Shown here: piece after piece, positions 1 to 9,217 of the stretch | Layout: every line of letters begins with the position of its first letter | Numbering within the stretch: the stretch's first letter is position 1 | Source of the DNA: CAMYMQ01 sp963730305 | GTDB lineage: Bacteria; Pseudomonadota; Alphaproteobacteria; Bin65 | Direction of reading: 5' to 3' | Assembly: GCA_963730305.1 (NCBI GenBank) | Contig: CAVSRB010000008.1 | Location: forward strand, 62,001-126,000 | Length of the DNA stretch: 64,000 nucleotides | The notes under the pieces: model-generated | What the model saw: only the letters and a program-made list of their open reading frames with translations | The model's database searches: none | Told to the model about the DNA's origin: nothing | Program-made: the position numbers and the translations under genes

Positions 1-733
1 GCGCGAAGTCGCGGTGGGCGATCCAGTCCGGGCGCTTGAAGCGGCGGATGTGGTTGTCGACGTGGCACAGCGACAGATAGACGATGGTCCGGCCCCAGGG
101 CGACATGTTGGGCGGCGAGCCGTGGACCAGGTTGCCGTGGAACAGCAGCACCGAGCCGGCCGGCCCCTTGGCCGAGAAGATGCCGCCGCGGTCGGCCAGC
201 CGGGCGACGGTGTCCGGGTCCAGCGTCCACAGCGGGTAGCTGGTCGTGCTGACGTCGTGGCCGGCCTCGAACACGCCCTCGACGTGCGAGCCGGGGATCA
301 GCCAGAGCGGGCCGTTGAACTCGGTGACCTCGTCGACGAAGACGGCGATGTTCATGGCCCGCGGCTCGGGCATCTCGTCGTCGCGCGCCCAGGTGCCGTA
401 GTCCTGGTGCCACTGCCAGACGTCGCCGTCGAAGGCCGCCTTGGCGTTGACCTTGTACTGGTGCATGTAGACCGGGCCGTCGAGCAGCCGCTCGACCGGC
501 TCGATCAGGCGCGGGTGCCGGCCGAGCCGGCGGAAGGCCTCGTTATAGGTATGGGCCGCGAAGGCCGTCCGCGCCGTCCTGCCGTCCTTCTCGCGGACGA
601 CCTCCTTGCGGTCGAGGGCGTAGACCTCCTCGGCGGCGGCGCGCAGCACGCCCGCCTCGGCCGGGGTGAAGACGGACGGCAGCATCAGGTAGCCGTCGCG
701 GCGAAAGGCCTCGATCTGGTCGGTGTCGAGCAT
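1..733 (-). CDS. Phytanoyl-CoA dioxygenase family protein (3' end beyond window)
   Basis: An Fe(II)/2-oxoglutarate-dependent oxygenase of the phytanoyl-CoA dioxygenase/EctD type. About 244 codons are visible from the ATG at 731-733; the C-terminus lies beyond the left edge. The facial triad is recognisable: His109 and Asp111 in WQWHQDYGTW, and a distal His near residue 204 in NLVHGSPPN. An Arg about 11 residues later can bind 2-oxoglutarate. The HQD segment resembles ectoine hydroxylase, but no ectoine genes are nearby, so the substrate is unknown. A GGAGG ribosome site lies 8 bases before the start. The gene stands alone, followed downstream by unknown sequence. Confidence 0.85.
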   Translation of the reverse strand, partial: MLDTDQIEAFRRDGYLMLPSVFTPAEAGVLRAAAEEVYALDRKEVVREKDGRTARTAFAAHTYNEAFRRLGRHPRLIEPVERLLDGPVYMHQYKVNAKAAFDGDVWQWHQDYGTWARDDEMPEPRAMNIAVFVDEVTEFNGPLWLIPGSHVEGVFEAGHDVSTTSYPLWTLDPDTVARLADRGGIFSAKGPAGSVLLFHGNLVHGSPPNMSPWGRTIVYLSLCHVDNHIRRFKRPDWIAHRDFA

Positions 734-792
734 CGTCGTTTCCTCCCGAACGCCGCCGCCCCCCTCGTGGGCGGATTGCGGGCGGATCGCGG

Positions 793-1890
793 TCACAAGA
801 AGATCAGCCCGACGAAGGCGGCGAACAGGGCGAAGTGTATCACGCCCTGGAGCAGATTGGTCTCGCCCAGGCGATAGGTGTTCATGCCGACCAGCAGGGT
901 GACCGCGACCAGCACGCCCTGGATCGGGTTGAGGCCGAGGGTCAGGGTGTGGTCGATCGACTTGGCGACGATCAGCACCACCGGGATGGTCAATGCCACC
1001 GTGGCCAGCACCGAGCCCAGGCAGATGTTGACGACTTGCTGCATGTCGTTGCGCCGGCCGGCGCGGATCGCGGCCAGCCCCTCGGGCGAGAGCACGAGCA
1101 GCGCGATGATCAAGGCGTCGACCCCCGGCGGGGCGCCGAGCCGGGCGGTGCCGATGTCGATCACCTGGGCGAGCGACTTGGCCAGCAGCACCAGCAGCAG
1201 CAGCGTGCCGATCAGCAGGGCCGTGTGAACCCAGCCGGCAAAAACGAGGTCGCCCGGCGAGTGCGAATCGGTGGTCGGCGCCCTCGATTCGGCCACGAAG
1301 AAGTAGCGATGCTCCTTGGTCTGGACCCGGAGGAACACGGCATAGAGGCCGAAGCTGAGCACGATCAGCAGGATCTGGTACGACGGCAGCCGATCCGCGC
1401 CGATGAAGGCCGGCAGGATCAGGCCGAGGCCAACGATCGCCAGGATCATCGAGAAGTAGGCGTTCGAGCTCTTGAGGTTGTGGCTCTGCTCGCCGTGGCG
1501 CAGGCCGCCGAGGATCAGGGCGAGCCCGATCAGCCCGTTGATGACGATCATGATCACCGAATACATGGTGTCGCGCGCCGCGGTCGGGTCGGGGTCGCCG
1601 TTGACCATCATGGTCGCGATCATGATCACCTCGATGCCGATCACCGACAGCGTCAGGATCAGGGTGCCGAAGGGCTCACCGTATTTGTGCGCCAGCACCT
1701 CGGCGTGCCGGACGACGCCGAAGGCGGCCCCCAGGATCACCGCGAACAGCCACACGAAGACCACGATCAGGGCGATCGACGCCGCGTCGTCGCCGACCAG
1801 CGACTTGCCGAACACGAGCATCACCACCGTCGACACGAGGGTCGCGAACAGCGGCGTTTCCTTGACGGCGAAGCGGCCGATTCTTTTCAT
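793..1890 (-). CDS. chaA: Calcium/proton antiporter ChaA
   Basis: Inner-membrane cation/proton antiporter of the CaCA superfamily, exporting Ca2+ (and in some members Na+ or K+) against protons. The 365-residue protein has about ten to eleven hydrophobic segments. It carries the two family signature stretches in inverted halves: GEPFGTLILTLSVIGIEV near residue 75 and LSPEGLAAIRAGRRN near residue 270, each with the acidic residue (Glu) that binds the ion. Length equals the ChaA norm. The ATG at 1888-1890 is used. It is monocistronic; the next minus-strand gene begins upstream of the dioxygenase and no promoter motif is obvious. Confidence 0.92.
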   Translation of the reverse strand: MKRIGRFAVKETPLFATLVSTVVMLVFGKSLVGDDAASIALIVVFVWLFAVILGAAFGVVRHAEVLAHKYGEPFGTLILTLSVIGIEVIMIATMMVNGDPDPTAARDTMYSVIMIVINGLIGLALILGGLRHGEQSHNLKSSNAYFSMILAIVGLGLILPAFIGADRLPSYQILLIVLSFGLYAVFLRVQTKEHRYFFVAESRAPTTDSHSPGDLVFAGWVHTALLIGTLLLLVLLAKSLAQVIDIGTARLGAPPGVDALIIALLVLSPEGLAAIRAGRRNDMQQVVNICLGSVLATVALTIPVVLIVAKSIDHTLTLGLNPIQGVLVAVTLLVGMNTYRLGETNLLQGVIHFALFAAFVGLIFL

Positions 1891-2016
1891 GCGGGCCTCG
1901 TTGGTGGGGACGCGGGGCGGCGGGTCGGAAACGTGCTACAGTAGATCAAGATCGGCCGGCGCGGCACCCGTCTGGACGGGCCGCGCGGCGCATCGGCAGC
2001 CGGACGAGGAGGCGCC

Positions 2017-2223
2017 ATGAACGAAGACGCGTTCAACATGCAACTCCGCAAGTTCCTCAAGACCGTCGGGGTCACCACCCAGCGGGAGATCGAGAAGGCC
2101 GTCCGCGCCGCGCTCGACGACGGCCGCCTCGCCGGCGACGAGACTTTGCGCGCCCACGCCACGGTGACCATCGCCGACATCGAGCTGGCGATCGACATCG
2201 ACGGCGCCATCGCGCTCGAATGA
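2017..2223 (+). CDS. DUF6494 family small protein
   Basis: A 68-residue acidic cytosolic protein starting MNEDAFNMQLRKFLKTVGV and ending in an IDIDGAIALE strand. The pattern (an N-terminal amphipathic helix pair with a C-terminal two-strand hairpin) fits the small alphaproteobacterial family annotated as DUF6494, recalled from memory and not searched. Function is unknown. A GGAGGCGCC ribosome site precedes the ATG. Its TGA overlaps the ATG of the following alpha/beta hydrolase as ATGA, so the two genes are probably translationally coupled. Confidence 0.75.
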   Translation: MNEDAFNMQLRKFLKTVGVTTQREIEKAVRAALDDGRLAGDETLRAHATVTIADIELAIDIDGAIALE

Positions 2224-3051
2224 CGATCACGACCGCCACCGCCCAGGCGCGGCCGACCGCCCTGTTCATCCACGGCATGTGGGGCGGCGGCCACCAGTGG
2301 GCCGAGTGGCAGGCCCTGTTCGGCGAGCACGGCTTCGATACGGTCGCGCCCGACCCTGCGCCATCACGACGTCGATCCCACGGGCCCGCCGCCGCGGGCG
2401 CTGGGCAAGGTCAGCCTGCTCGACTACGTCGCCGACCTCGAGACCGTGATCGAGGGCCTGCCCGACAGGCCGATCATCGTCGGCCACTCGATGGGCGCGC
2501 TGATCGCGCAGATCCTGGCCGCGCGCGGGCGCGGCAAGGCCGCGGTGTTCCTGACCCCGGCGCCGCCGGCCGGCTGGCCGGCGCTGGTCGAGCTGGCGAT
2601 GCCGTCGGTGACGCGGACGCTGCTGGGCAAGACCTTCGGCCCCGGGCTGAGCGGCCGGCCGCACCGGCTGTCGTTCAAGCAGGCGGCCTATTCCTGCCTC
2701 AACAACATGCCCGAGGCGCGCCAGCACGCGGAATATTCCAAGTGGGTGTGGGAATCGGGCCGGGTGCTGTTCGAGATCGCCTTCTGGTATCTCGACTGGC
2801 GCCGCCGTGCGGCGCGCGTCAATCCCGCCAACATGACCGTGCCGACCTTGACCGTGTCCTGCGGCCGCGACCGCATCACGCCGCGCCCGGTCGTGCGCCG
2901 GATCGCCGCGCGCTACCGCCCCGGCGGCGGCGACTACAAGACCTACGACCGGCACGGCCATTTCGTCATCCGCGAAGACGGCTGGGAACAGGTCGCCGCC
3001 GACTGCCTGGCCTGGATCGAGAAGACGACCGCGGTCGAGGTCGCCGCCTGA
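2220..3051 (+). pseudogene. Alpha/beta hydrolase, frame broken by one extra base
   Basis: A lipase/esterase-type alpha/beta hydrolase of about 276 residues. The first part (FIHGMWGGGHQW oxyanion loop, then HGFDTVAPD) and the rest (LRHHDVDPTGPPP through the C-terminus) lie in two frames. One extra G or C near 2351-2353 separates them; removing it restores one continuous protein. Nucleophile Ser is in GHSMG (about 2486-2500), the acid is probably Asp in SCGRDRITP, and the His in RHGHFVI. Overlaps the DUF6494 gene by ATGA. Either a genuine recent pseudogene or, more likely given other indels in this window, a sequence error. Substrate unknown. Confidence 0.8.
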
Positions 3052-3135
3052 GCGGTGTGGCGGTCCTGCGCCGGAAGAGCGCGAAGGTTATCATCGGTTA
3101 TCTTCGGTTATCTTCCGGGGCGCGTGAACGCGCGC

Positions 3136-3312
3136 TTCCAACCCTCTCCCTTGGGAGAGGGAGGGGCCCGTTGCGCCGCAACGGGAGGGTGAGGGGGCCC
3201 GGCTTCGAACGGTGAGACCCGGCGCCAAGGATCGCCCCCTCACCCAGCTGCGGGTAAGGCTCGGCTCCCGCCTCGCCAACCCTGCGCAACCCTCTCCCCG
3301 AGGGAGAGGGTT
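3136..3312. repeat. CCCTCTCCC-type palindromic intergenic repeat cluster
   Basis: Two hairpin-forming units, CCCTCTCCCTTGGGAGAGGG and CCCTCTCCCCGAGGGAGAGGG-like, flank an inner GTTGCG/CGCAAC palindrome and GGGTGAGGGGG/CCCCCTCACCC arms. This style of intergenic repeat is frequent in high-GC alphaproteobacteria. A related CCCTCCCCCTC hairpin is at 43528-43549 and another at 4799-4925. Confidence 0.7.
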
Positions 3313-3426
3313 TGCCTCGGTGGCCGATGTCATCCGTTGCCAGCTTGTGTCATCGGTGGTTGCCGTAACGCGCTGACGAGAGCCGGCATGGTCTCCCAGG
3401 CCGGTATCCGTCTTCGGAAGGCTGAT

Positions 3427-3485
3427 GCTCGGCAGGAAGAAGGCGGGCGGGCCTGTCCTCTTCTGTCGAGACGGCAGCGTGAGAT
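3427..3485. repeat. Dispersed CGGCAGGAAGAAG repeat, copy 1
   Basis: Shares the 16-mer GCTCGGCAGGAAGAAG, the CTCTTC and CGAG cores and a GGCAGCGT/AAGCAGCGT end with a second copy at 25387-25445. Copies are imperfect but keep order and spacing. It can fold on itself through GAAGAAG/CTCTTC. Confidence 0.55.
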
Positions 3486-3567
3486 GGCGTGCCGGGCGCC
3501 GAAAAGCGGGCCGGCACGGTGCCGAATCTGGCATATAGGAATTATTTCAGGGAATGCAAGATTAGAT

Positions 3568-3674
3568 CCCTCGATACGGCCGCGCTCACGCGCGCCCTAC
3601 TCGGGATGAGGACCAAGGTTGGCGCAATCGAACGACCTCATCCCGAGTAGCGTGCGCAGCACGCGTATCGAGGG
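3568..3674. repeat. Long inverted repeat CCCTCGATACGG...CTACTCGGGATGAGG, copy 1
   Basis: Left arm 3568-3611, right arm 3636-3674, with 24 bases between. Outer ends CCCTCGATACG and CGTATCGAGGG pair, as do CTACTCGGGATGAGG and CCTCATCCCGAGTAG. The left arm is identical over 44 bases to the copy at 32266-32361, while the loops differ. It lies immediately downstream of the nitronate monooxygenase gene and could act as a transcript end. Confidence 0.85.
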
Positions 3675-3703
3675 ACGCCCGAAGGCGTTCGCGAAATCGC
3701 CCC

Positions 3704-4718
3704 CTATTCCGCCGCCGCGGCGCCTGCCGATTGCAAATAGGGTGTGCTGTCGGCGGTCATACGCGCCTGGGCCGCGGCGTATTCGGCGCGCAGGCGGGCG
3801 ACGACCTCGGCGACCGGCGGGGCATCGTGGACCTGGCCGACGCTCTGCCCGGCGCCCCAGATGTCGCGCCAGGTCTTCTTCTCCTTGAGCTCGGCGCCGC
3901 TGCCGCCGAAGTTCATCTTCGACTTGTCGGCCTCGGGCAGGTTGGCCGGGTCGAGCCCGGCGGCGGCCACGCTCTTGGCCAGGTAGTTGCCCTTCACCCC
4001 GGTGAACAGCGAGGTGTAGACGACGTCCTCGGCGCTGCTGTCGACCACCATCTGCTTGTAGGCCGGGTCGGCGTTGGCCTCGGCCGTCGCGATGAAGCGG
4101 GTGCCGGCGTAGGCGAGGTCGGCGCCGATCGCCTGGGCGGCGAGGATCGCCGCGCCCGCTGGCGATCGCCCCCGACAGGATGATCGGCCCGTCGAAGAAT
4201 TCGCGCACCTCGGAGACCAGCGCGAACGGGCTGAGCGCGCCCGCGTGGCCGCCCGCCCCGGCGCAGACCAGGATCAGCCCGTCGGCGCCTTCGGCCAGCG
4301 CCTTCTTGGCGTGGCGGATGTTGGTGACGTCGTGGAAGATCAGCCCGCCGTAGCCGTGGACCGGCCCGGCAACTTTGGTCGGCGCCTGCAGGCTGGTGAT
4401 CACGATCGGCACCTTGTGCTTCACGCAAAGCCGCACGTCGTGTTCGAGCCGGTCGTTCGACGTATGGACGATCTGGTTGACCGCGAAGGGCGCCACCGGG
4501 AGCTCGGGGTTGGCCGCGCGGTGGGCGTCCAGCTCGGCCGTGATCCGCCCCAGCCAATCGTCGAGCAGGTCGGGCGGCCGGGCGTTGAGCGCCGGGAACG
4601 CGCCGACGATGCCGGCCTTGCACTGCTCGATCACCAGGTCGGGCCCGGAGACGATGAACATCGGCGCGCCGATCAGCGGCAGCGACAAGCGCCCTTGCAG
4701 CGCGGCGGGTAACGGCAT
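3704..4718 (-). pseudogene. Nitronate monooxygenase family protein, frame broken by one extra base
   Basis: FMN-dependent nitronate monooxygenase (2-nitropropane dioxygenase) of about 337 residues. Residues 1-185 are in one frame: PLIGAPMFIVSGPDL, then CAGAGGHAGALSPFAL with the catalytic His region and LSGAIASG. The rest runs from AQAIGADLAYAGTRFIA through the C-terminus PYLQSAGAAAAE in the next frame. One surplus C near 4154-4156 causes the break; without it AIASGAAILAAQ reads through. Start ATG 4716-4718 is chosen because AAAGG precedes it. It stands alone between repeats. Probably a sequence error rather than decay, since both halves are well conserved. Confidence 0.85.
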
Positions 4719-4798
4719 GGCGGACCTTTCACAATTTGGCGGCAACCGAAGCCGCCGGGAGCAAGACGAGATTTATCTGGATCGCCGCCGTGCAGAAA

Positions 4799-4925
4799 GC
4801 CCCCTCCCCCCTTGAGGGGGAGGGTTAGGGAGGGGGGGCTGCTCAAAGTCGCGTACCGCCAACAGGCGACCACGGCCTCTGGCATACCCCCCACCCCGTC
4901 CCTCCCCCTCAAGGGGGGAGGGGAG
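4799..4925. repeat. CCCCCTCCCC-type inverted repeat pair
   Basis: Two G/C-rich hairpins, CCCCCTTGAGGGGGAGGG near 4805-4830 and CCCTCCCCCTCAAGGGGGGAG near 4900-4925, face each other between the GST and nitronate monooxygenase genes. They belong to the same visual family as 43528-43549. No gene lies between 4719 and 4956. Confidence 0.6.
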
Positions 4926-4956
4926 TCGTTGACGGTTGGGCTTTGGACATTCCGGC

Positions 4957-5595
4957 CTATCCCTCCGCCGGCAACGGATGCCCTGGCATCAGCTCGTAGG
5001 GATGCACCCAGTTGGGCAGGGCGCGGATGCGGTCGAGCCAGGCGGCGATGTTGGGATAGTCGGCCCAGTCGACGCCGAACTCGTCGGGCCAGAACAGGTA
5101 GCCGCACATCGACAGGTCGGCGATGGTCGGCCGCTCGCCGAGGGCGAAAGGACGGGTCGCCAGGTGGCCGTCGAGGATGCCGAGCGAACCGGTCACCCGG
5201 CCGCGCAGGAACTCGGTCACCGGCGTCTCGCCGGTCTTCTGTATCGCGACCATGAAGCGCAGGGTGGCGATGTAGCTGGTCAGCTTGTGGTTGTCCCACA
5301 ACAGCCAGCGCAGCACCTCGCGCCGCTCGTCCTCGCCGTGCCAGCCATACTCGCCGAAGCGCGCGACGAGATAGTCGAGGATCACCCCCGACTGGGTGAG
5401 CGTGCGGTCCTCGTGGACGAGCACGGGCACCTCGCCCATCTCGTTGACGGTCCGGCGGTATTCCGGCGTGCGGGTCTCGCCGTTGAAGAAGTCGACGAAG
5501 CGCGGCTCCCAGTCGGCGTCGCACAGCGCGAGCATCAGCGCCGCCTTGTAGGCGTTGCCCGACTGGGCGAAGCAGTAGAGCGTGTAGTCGGCCAT
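4957..5595 (-). CDS. Glutathione S-transferase family protein
   Basis: A 212-residue soluble GST-fold protein. The N-terminal thioredoxin-like domain (residues 1-80) starts YTLYCFAQSGNAYKAALML and contains the cis-Pro glutathione site EVPVLVHEDRTLTQSGVI. The helical C-terminal domain carries RPTIADLSMCGYLFW, the usual N-capping box. Likely role is glutathione conjugation, reduction or isomerisation; substrate cannot be told. The short C-terminal WVHPYELMPGHPLP tail is typical of many proteobacterial orphan GSTs. A second, unrelated GST is at 27259-28029. The gene appears monocistronic. Confidence 0.88.
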   Translation of the reverse strand: MADYTLYCFAQSGNAYKAALMLALCDADWEPRFVDFFNGETRTPEYRRTVNEMGEVPVLVHEDRTLTQSGVILDYLVARFGEYGWHGEDERREVLRWLLWDNHKLTSYIATLRFMVAIQKTGETPVTEFLRGRVTGSLGILDGHLATRPFALGERPTIADLSMCGYLFWPDEFGVDWADYPNIAAWLDRIRALPNWVHPYELMPGHPLPAEG

Positions 5596-5712
5596 CGGCC
5601 CCCTCCCGTGACGCGCCGCGGCCGTAGCCGCCCCTTGGTCAAGAAATAGAACGAACGTTCGTAAACTGCACTCGCGGCGGGCGGCGGTGTCCAGCTCCGG
5701 CGCCGGTCGCGG

Positions 5713-6024
5713 CTATTCCGCCGCGGCGGCGGTATCGAGCGTGTTGTCGACGATGACGTCGGTGTCGAAATAGGTGATCGTCGGGGTGACGCCGTAGCGC
5801 TCCTCGATCGACTTGCGCCATTCGCCGGAATAGACCCGCTCGGCCGCCTCGCGGCTCTCCCACAGATAGGCGCCGCCGCCCATGCCGTCCTCGCCGTAGA
5901 GATAGTACTTGCGGATCAGGCCCGGCAGCCCCTGGAAACGCGGCACCGACGCCTCGAAGAGCTCGCGCGCCTGCTCGCGCGTGGTGCCCTCGGGCAGCTT
6001 GAAGTTGACGATTGCGGTGATCAT
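5713..6024 (-). CDS. YdhR-like putative monooxygenase
   Basis: A 103-residue dimeric alpha/beta-barrel protein resembling the YdhR family (putative mono-oxygenase, structure known, function not). It starts MITAIVNFKLPEGTTREQA and carries GEDGMGGGAYLWESREAAE in the middle, the family's core motif. The ATG at 6022-6024 is chosen over an upstream in-frame ATG because GGAGGACA precedes it. C-terminus ends in an Ala-rich tail. Located alone between the GST and sdh genes on the same strand; no cofactor site is evident. Confidence 0.75.
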   Translation of the reverse strand: MITAIVNFKLPEGTTREQARELFEASVPRFQGLPGLIRKYYLYGEDGMGGGAYLWESREAAERVYSGEWRKSIEERYGVTPTITYFDTDVIVDNTLDTAAAAE

Positions 6025-6122
6025 GGCGCTGTCCTCCCGTTCGGATGGCCGATAGGGGATGATAGGCGCTTTTCGGTGCACCGTCACCGACGGGAAGAAC
6101 CCGATCCGGCGTCAAACAATGG

Positions 6123-6208
6123 TGTCGCCCCGGACCTGTTCCGGGGCCCACGGATGACGGGCGCCGATGGACCCCGGCACTGCGCTGCGCTCCGGCCGGG
6201 GTGACAGT
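6123..6208. repeat. GTCGCCCCGG...CCGGGGTGAC inverted repeat
   Basis: Outer arms of the type GTCGCCCCGGACCTG and CGGCCGGGGTGACAG enclose inner palindromes (CCCCGGACCTGTTCCGGGG). It lies between sdhB and the YdhR-like gene and may end the sdh transcript. Comparable in design to the elements at 28435-28520 and 59694-59834. Confidence 0.6.
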
Positions 6209-6235
6209 GCCTGCTTTTTCGGTCGACGGCGGGAC

Positions 6236-7012
6236 CTACTTCCGCGCCACCATCAGCTTCTTGGTCTCGGCGATGGCCTTGGCCGGGTTGAGGCCCTTCG
6301 GGCAGGTATTGGTGCAGTTCATGATGGTGTGGCAGCGGTACAGCCGGAACGGGTCCTCGAGGTTGTCGAGCCGTTCGCCGGTCGCCTCGTCGCGGCTGTC
6401 GGCGATCCAGCGGTAGGCCTGCAGCAAGGTGGCCGGGCCGAGGTAGCGCTCGCCGTTCCACCAGTAGGACGGGCACGACGTGGTGCAGGAGAAGCACAGG
6501 ATGCACTCCCACATGCCGTCGAGCTTCGCCCGGTCCTCCGGCGACTGCAGCCGCTCGCGCCCGGGCGGCGCGGTGTCGGTCTTCATCCACGGCTCGATCT
6601 CGCGGAGCTGGGCGTAGGCCTGGTTGAGGTCGGGGACGAGGTCCTTGACCACCGGCATGTGCGGCAGCGGGTAGATCGAGATGTCGCCCTTGAAGTCGGA
6701 GATGTGCGAGGTGCAGGCCAGCGTGTTGGTGCCGCCGATGTTGAAGGCGCACGACCCGCACACGCCCTCGCGGCACGAGCGCCGGAAGGTCAGCGTGGTG
6801 TCGACCTCGTTCTTGATCTTGATCAGCGCGTCCAGGACCATCGGGCCGCAGTCGTCGAGGTCGATCGGGTAGGTGTCGAGCCGCGGGTTGTCGCCCGTAT
6901 CCGGGTCCCAGCGGTAGACGTGGAACAGCTTGACCCGCTTGGCGCCCTCCGGCGTGGGCCACGTCTTGCCCTTCTTGACCCGCGAGTTCTTCGGCAGCTT
7001 GAATTCGGCCAT
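6236..7012 (-). CDS. sdhB: Succinate dehydrogenase iron-sulfur subunit
   Basis: Complex II electron-transfer subunit, 258 residues, passing electrons from the SdhA flavin to quinone at the inner membrane. All three cluster motifs are present: the [2Fe-2S] site SCREGVCGSC with a later LACTSH, and the [4Fe-4S]/[3Fe-4S] sites CILCFSCTTSCPSYW and CHTIMNCTNTCPKGLNP. Length matches the family. It is the last gene of sdhC-sdhD-sdhA-sdhB and starts 18 bases after sdhA. An inverted repeat at 6123-6208 follows. Confidence 0.97.
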   Translation of the reverse strand: MAEFKLPKNSRVKKGKTWPTPEGAKRVKLFHVYRWDPDTGDNPRLDTYPIDLDDCGPMVLDALIKIKNEVDTTLTFRRSCREGVCGSCAFNIGGTNTLACTSHISDFKGDISIYPLPHMPVVKDLVPDLNQAYAQLREIEPWMKTDTAPPGRERLQSPEDRAKLDGMWECILCFSCTTSCPSYWWNGERYLGPATLLQAYRWIADSRDEATGERLDNLEDPFRLYRCHTIMNCTNTCPKGLNPAKAIAETKKLMVARK

Positions 7013-7030
7013 GGGAGTCCCGTTCTTCCT

Positions 7031-8817
7031 TTAGTAGACCCGCTCCTTGGGCGGGATCGACTGGACGTCGTTGGTCAGCGTGTTGAGGTGGACCGGGCGG
7101 TAGTCGAGCTTGACCGAGCCCTTCTCGTCGCACCACGAGACGGTGTGCTTCATCCAGTCCTTGTCGTCGCGGCTCGGGAAGTCCTCGCGGGCATGGGCGC
7201 CGCGGCTCTCCTCCCGGTTGGCCGCCGAGGTGATCGCGACCATCGCCTGGTAGATCAGGTTGTCGAACTCGAGCGTCTCGACCAGGTCGGAGTTCCAGAT
7301 CAGCGAGCGGTCGGTGACCTTGAGGTCGTCGCGCATCGCCCAGACCTTCTTGATCTCCTCGACGCCCTCGTTCAGCACCTCGCCGGTGCGGAACACGGCG
7401 CAGTGGCTCTGCATCGCCTTCTGCATCTCGAGCCGCGCCTCGGCCGTCGAGGTCGAGCCGCTGGCGTGGCGGAACCTGTCGAAGCGGTCGAGCGCCTTGT
7501 CGGTGGCGCCGTTGGTCAGCGGCTTGTGGCCCTCGCCCGGCTTGATCGTCTCGGTGCAGTGGATCGCCGCCGAGCGGCCGAACACGACGAGGTCGAGCAG
7601 CGAGTTGGAGCCCAGGCGGTTGGCGCCGTGGACCGAGACGCAGGCCGCCTCGCCGATCGCCATCAGGCCGGGGACCACCGCGTCCGGGTCCTTGCCGTCG
7701 ACGGTGACGACCTCGCCGCGGTAGTTGGTCGGCACGCCGCCCATGTTGTAGTGGCAGGTCGGCAGCACCGGGATCGGCTCCTTGGTGACGTCGACGCCCG
7801 AGAAGATCTTGGCGGTGTCGGCGATGCCGGGCAGCCGCTCGTGGATGATCTTCGGATCGAGATGCTCGATGTGCAGGTGGATGTGGTCCTTCTCCGGCCC
7901 GACGCCGCGGCCCTCGCGGATCTCCATCGTCATCGAGCGGGAGACCACGTCGCGCGAGGCGAGGTCCTTGGCCGACGGGGCGTAGCGCTCCATGAAGCGC
8001 TCGCCCTCGGAGTTGGTCAGGTAGCCGCCCTCGCCGCGCACGCCCTCGGTGATCAGGCAGCCGGCGCCATAGATGCCGGTCGGGTGGAACTGGACGAACT
8101 CCATGTCCTGGCACGGCACCCCGGCGCGCAGCGCCATGCCGTTGCCGTCGCCGGTCTGGGTATGGGCGCCGGTGCACGAGAAATAGACCCGGCCGTAGCC
8201 GCCGGTCGCCAGCACCGTCTGGTGGGCGCGGAAGCGGTGGATCGAGCCGTCGTCGAGGCACCAGGCGAGCACGCCGACGCACGCGCCCTCCTCCATCAGC
8301 AGGTCGATCGCGAAATACTCGACGAAGAACTCGGCGTCGTGCTTGAGCGACTGCTGGTAGAGCGTGTGCAGGATGGCGTGGCCGGTGCGGTCGGCCGCGG
8401 CGCAGGTGCGCTGGGCGATGCCCTCGCCGTAGTTGGTGGTCATGCCGCCGAAGGCGCGCTGGTAGATCTTGCCCTCGGGCGTGCGCGAGAAGGGCACGCC
8501 GTAATGCTCGAGCTCGACCACCGCGGCGGCGCCTCCTTGCACATGTATTCGATCGCGTCCTGGTCGCCGAGCCAGTCGGAGCCCTTGACCGTGTCGTACA
8601 TGTGCCAGCGCCAGTCGTCCTCGCCGACGTTGCCGAGCGCCGCCGAGATGCCGCCCTGGGCGGCGACGGTGTGCGAGCGGGTCGGGAACACCTTGGTGAT
8701 GCAGGCGGTGCGCAGCCCCTTCTCGGCCATGCCGAAGGTGGCGCGCAGCCCGGCGCCGCCGGCGCCGACGACGATGACGTCGTATTCGTGATCGGTGATC
8801 TCGTATGCGTTGGCCAT
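7031..8817 (-). CDS. sdhA: Succinate dehydrogenase flavoprotein subunit (apparent frameshift near 8527)
   Basis: Complex II catalytic subunit that oxidises succinate to fumarate with covalent FAD. The N-terminal part has the dinucleotide fold YDVIVVGAGGAGLRATFG and the FAD-attachment region FPTRSHTVAAQGG. It runs to YMCKEAP, after which one base is missing near 8527 and the rest (AAVVELEHYGVPFSR onward) is in another frame. Adding one base gives 595 residues, the normal length. Active-site region HPTGIYGAGCLITEGVRGEGG and NRLGSNSLLDLVVFG are intact. With sdhB, sdhC and sdhD all intact, a sequence error is the likeliest reason. Start is the ATG at 8815-8817. Confidence 0.93.
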
Positions 8818-8822
8818 CCGCC

Positions 8823-9203
8823 TCAACCCCCGAACGCGAGTTTCAGGACTGCGAAGACGGCGAGCGCGCCCAGCAGCAGGGCGGCGAACTTGATCAGGAT
8901 GATCAGGGTCAGCTTCGCCGCTTCGTTATGGACATAGTCCTCGACCACCACCTGCAAACCGAGCTGGGCGTGGTGGAAGGTCGCGACGATCAGCAGCACG
9001 GTCAGCACGGCCGGCAGCGGCTGGCTCAGCCAGTCCTTCACCGCGGCATGGTCGGCGCCGATCATCGACAACAGGCTGATCACGAACCACAGGACGAGCG
9101 GCACCAGCGCGATGGCGGTGAGCCGTTGGGCCCACCAGTGGGCCACGCCCTCCTTGGCCGAGCCGAGGCCGCGGACGCGGCCGAGCGGCGTGCGGTAACT
9201 CAT
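8823..9203 (-). CDS. sdhD: Succinate dehydrogenase membrane anchor subunit
   Basis: A 126-residue cytochrome b556 anchor with three transmembrane helices (about residues 28-50, 63-85, 100-120). The N-terminus TPLGRVRGLGSAKEGVAHWW is the alphaproteobacterial SdhD hallmark. The His in TFHHAQLGLQVVVEDYVHNE is a candidate haem ligand, followed by the quinone-site Asp-Tyr. It sits between sdhC (14 bases upstream) and sdhA (5 bases downstream). The ATG is at 9201-9203. Confidence 0.93.
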   Translation of the reverse strand: MSYRTPLGRVRGLGSAKEGVAHWWAQRLTAIALVPLVLWFVISLLSMIGADHAAVKDWLSQPLPAVLTVLLIVATFHHAQLGLQVVVEDYVHNEAAKLTLIILIKFAALLLGALAVFAVLKLAFGG

Positions 9204-9217
9204 TGACGTCTTCCTCT

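Larger units (their letters stand above)
3052..3703. other. 652-base intergenic stretch made of palindromic repeats
   Basis: No gene is supported here. It lies between convergent genes and holds three repeat types in series: CCCTCTCCC/GGGAGAGGG palindromes (about 3136-3312), a CGGCAGGAAGAAG-type element (about 3427-3485) and a long inverted repeat (3568-3674). A short triplicated GGTTATC motif is at about 3088-3115. Open frames in this stretch lack family features and overlap the repeats. Confidence 0.75.

Noticed and set aside
14..877. Long plus-strand open frame at the left edge
   Set aside because: It is antisense to a dioxygenase gene with clear motifs on the minus strand; its own protein is Val/Gly/Asp-rich with no family pattern.
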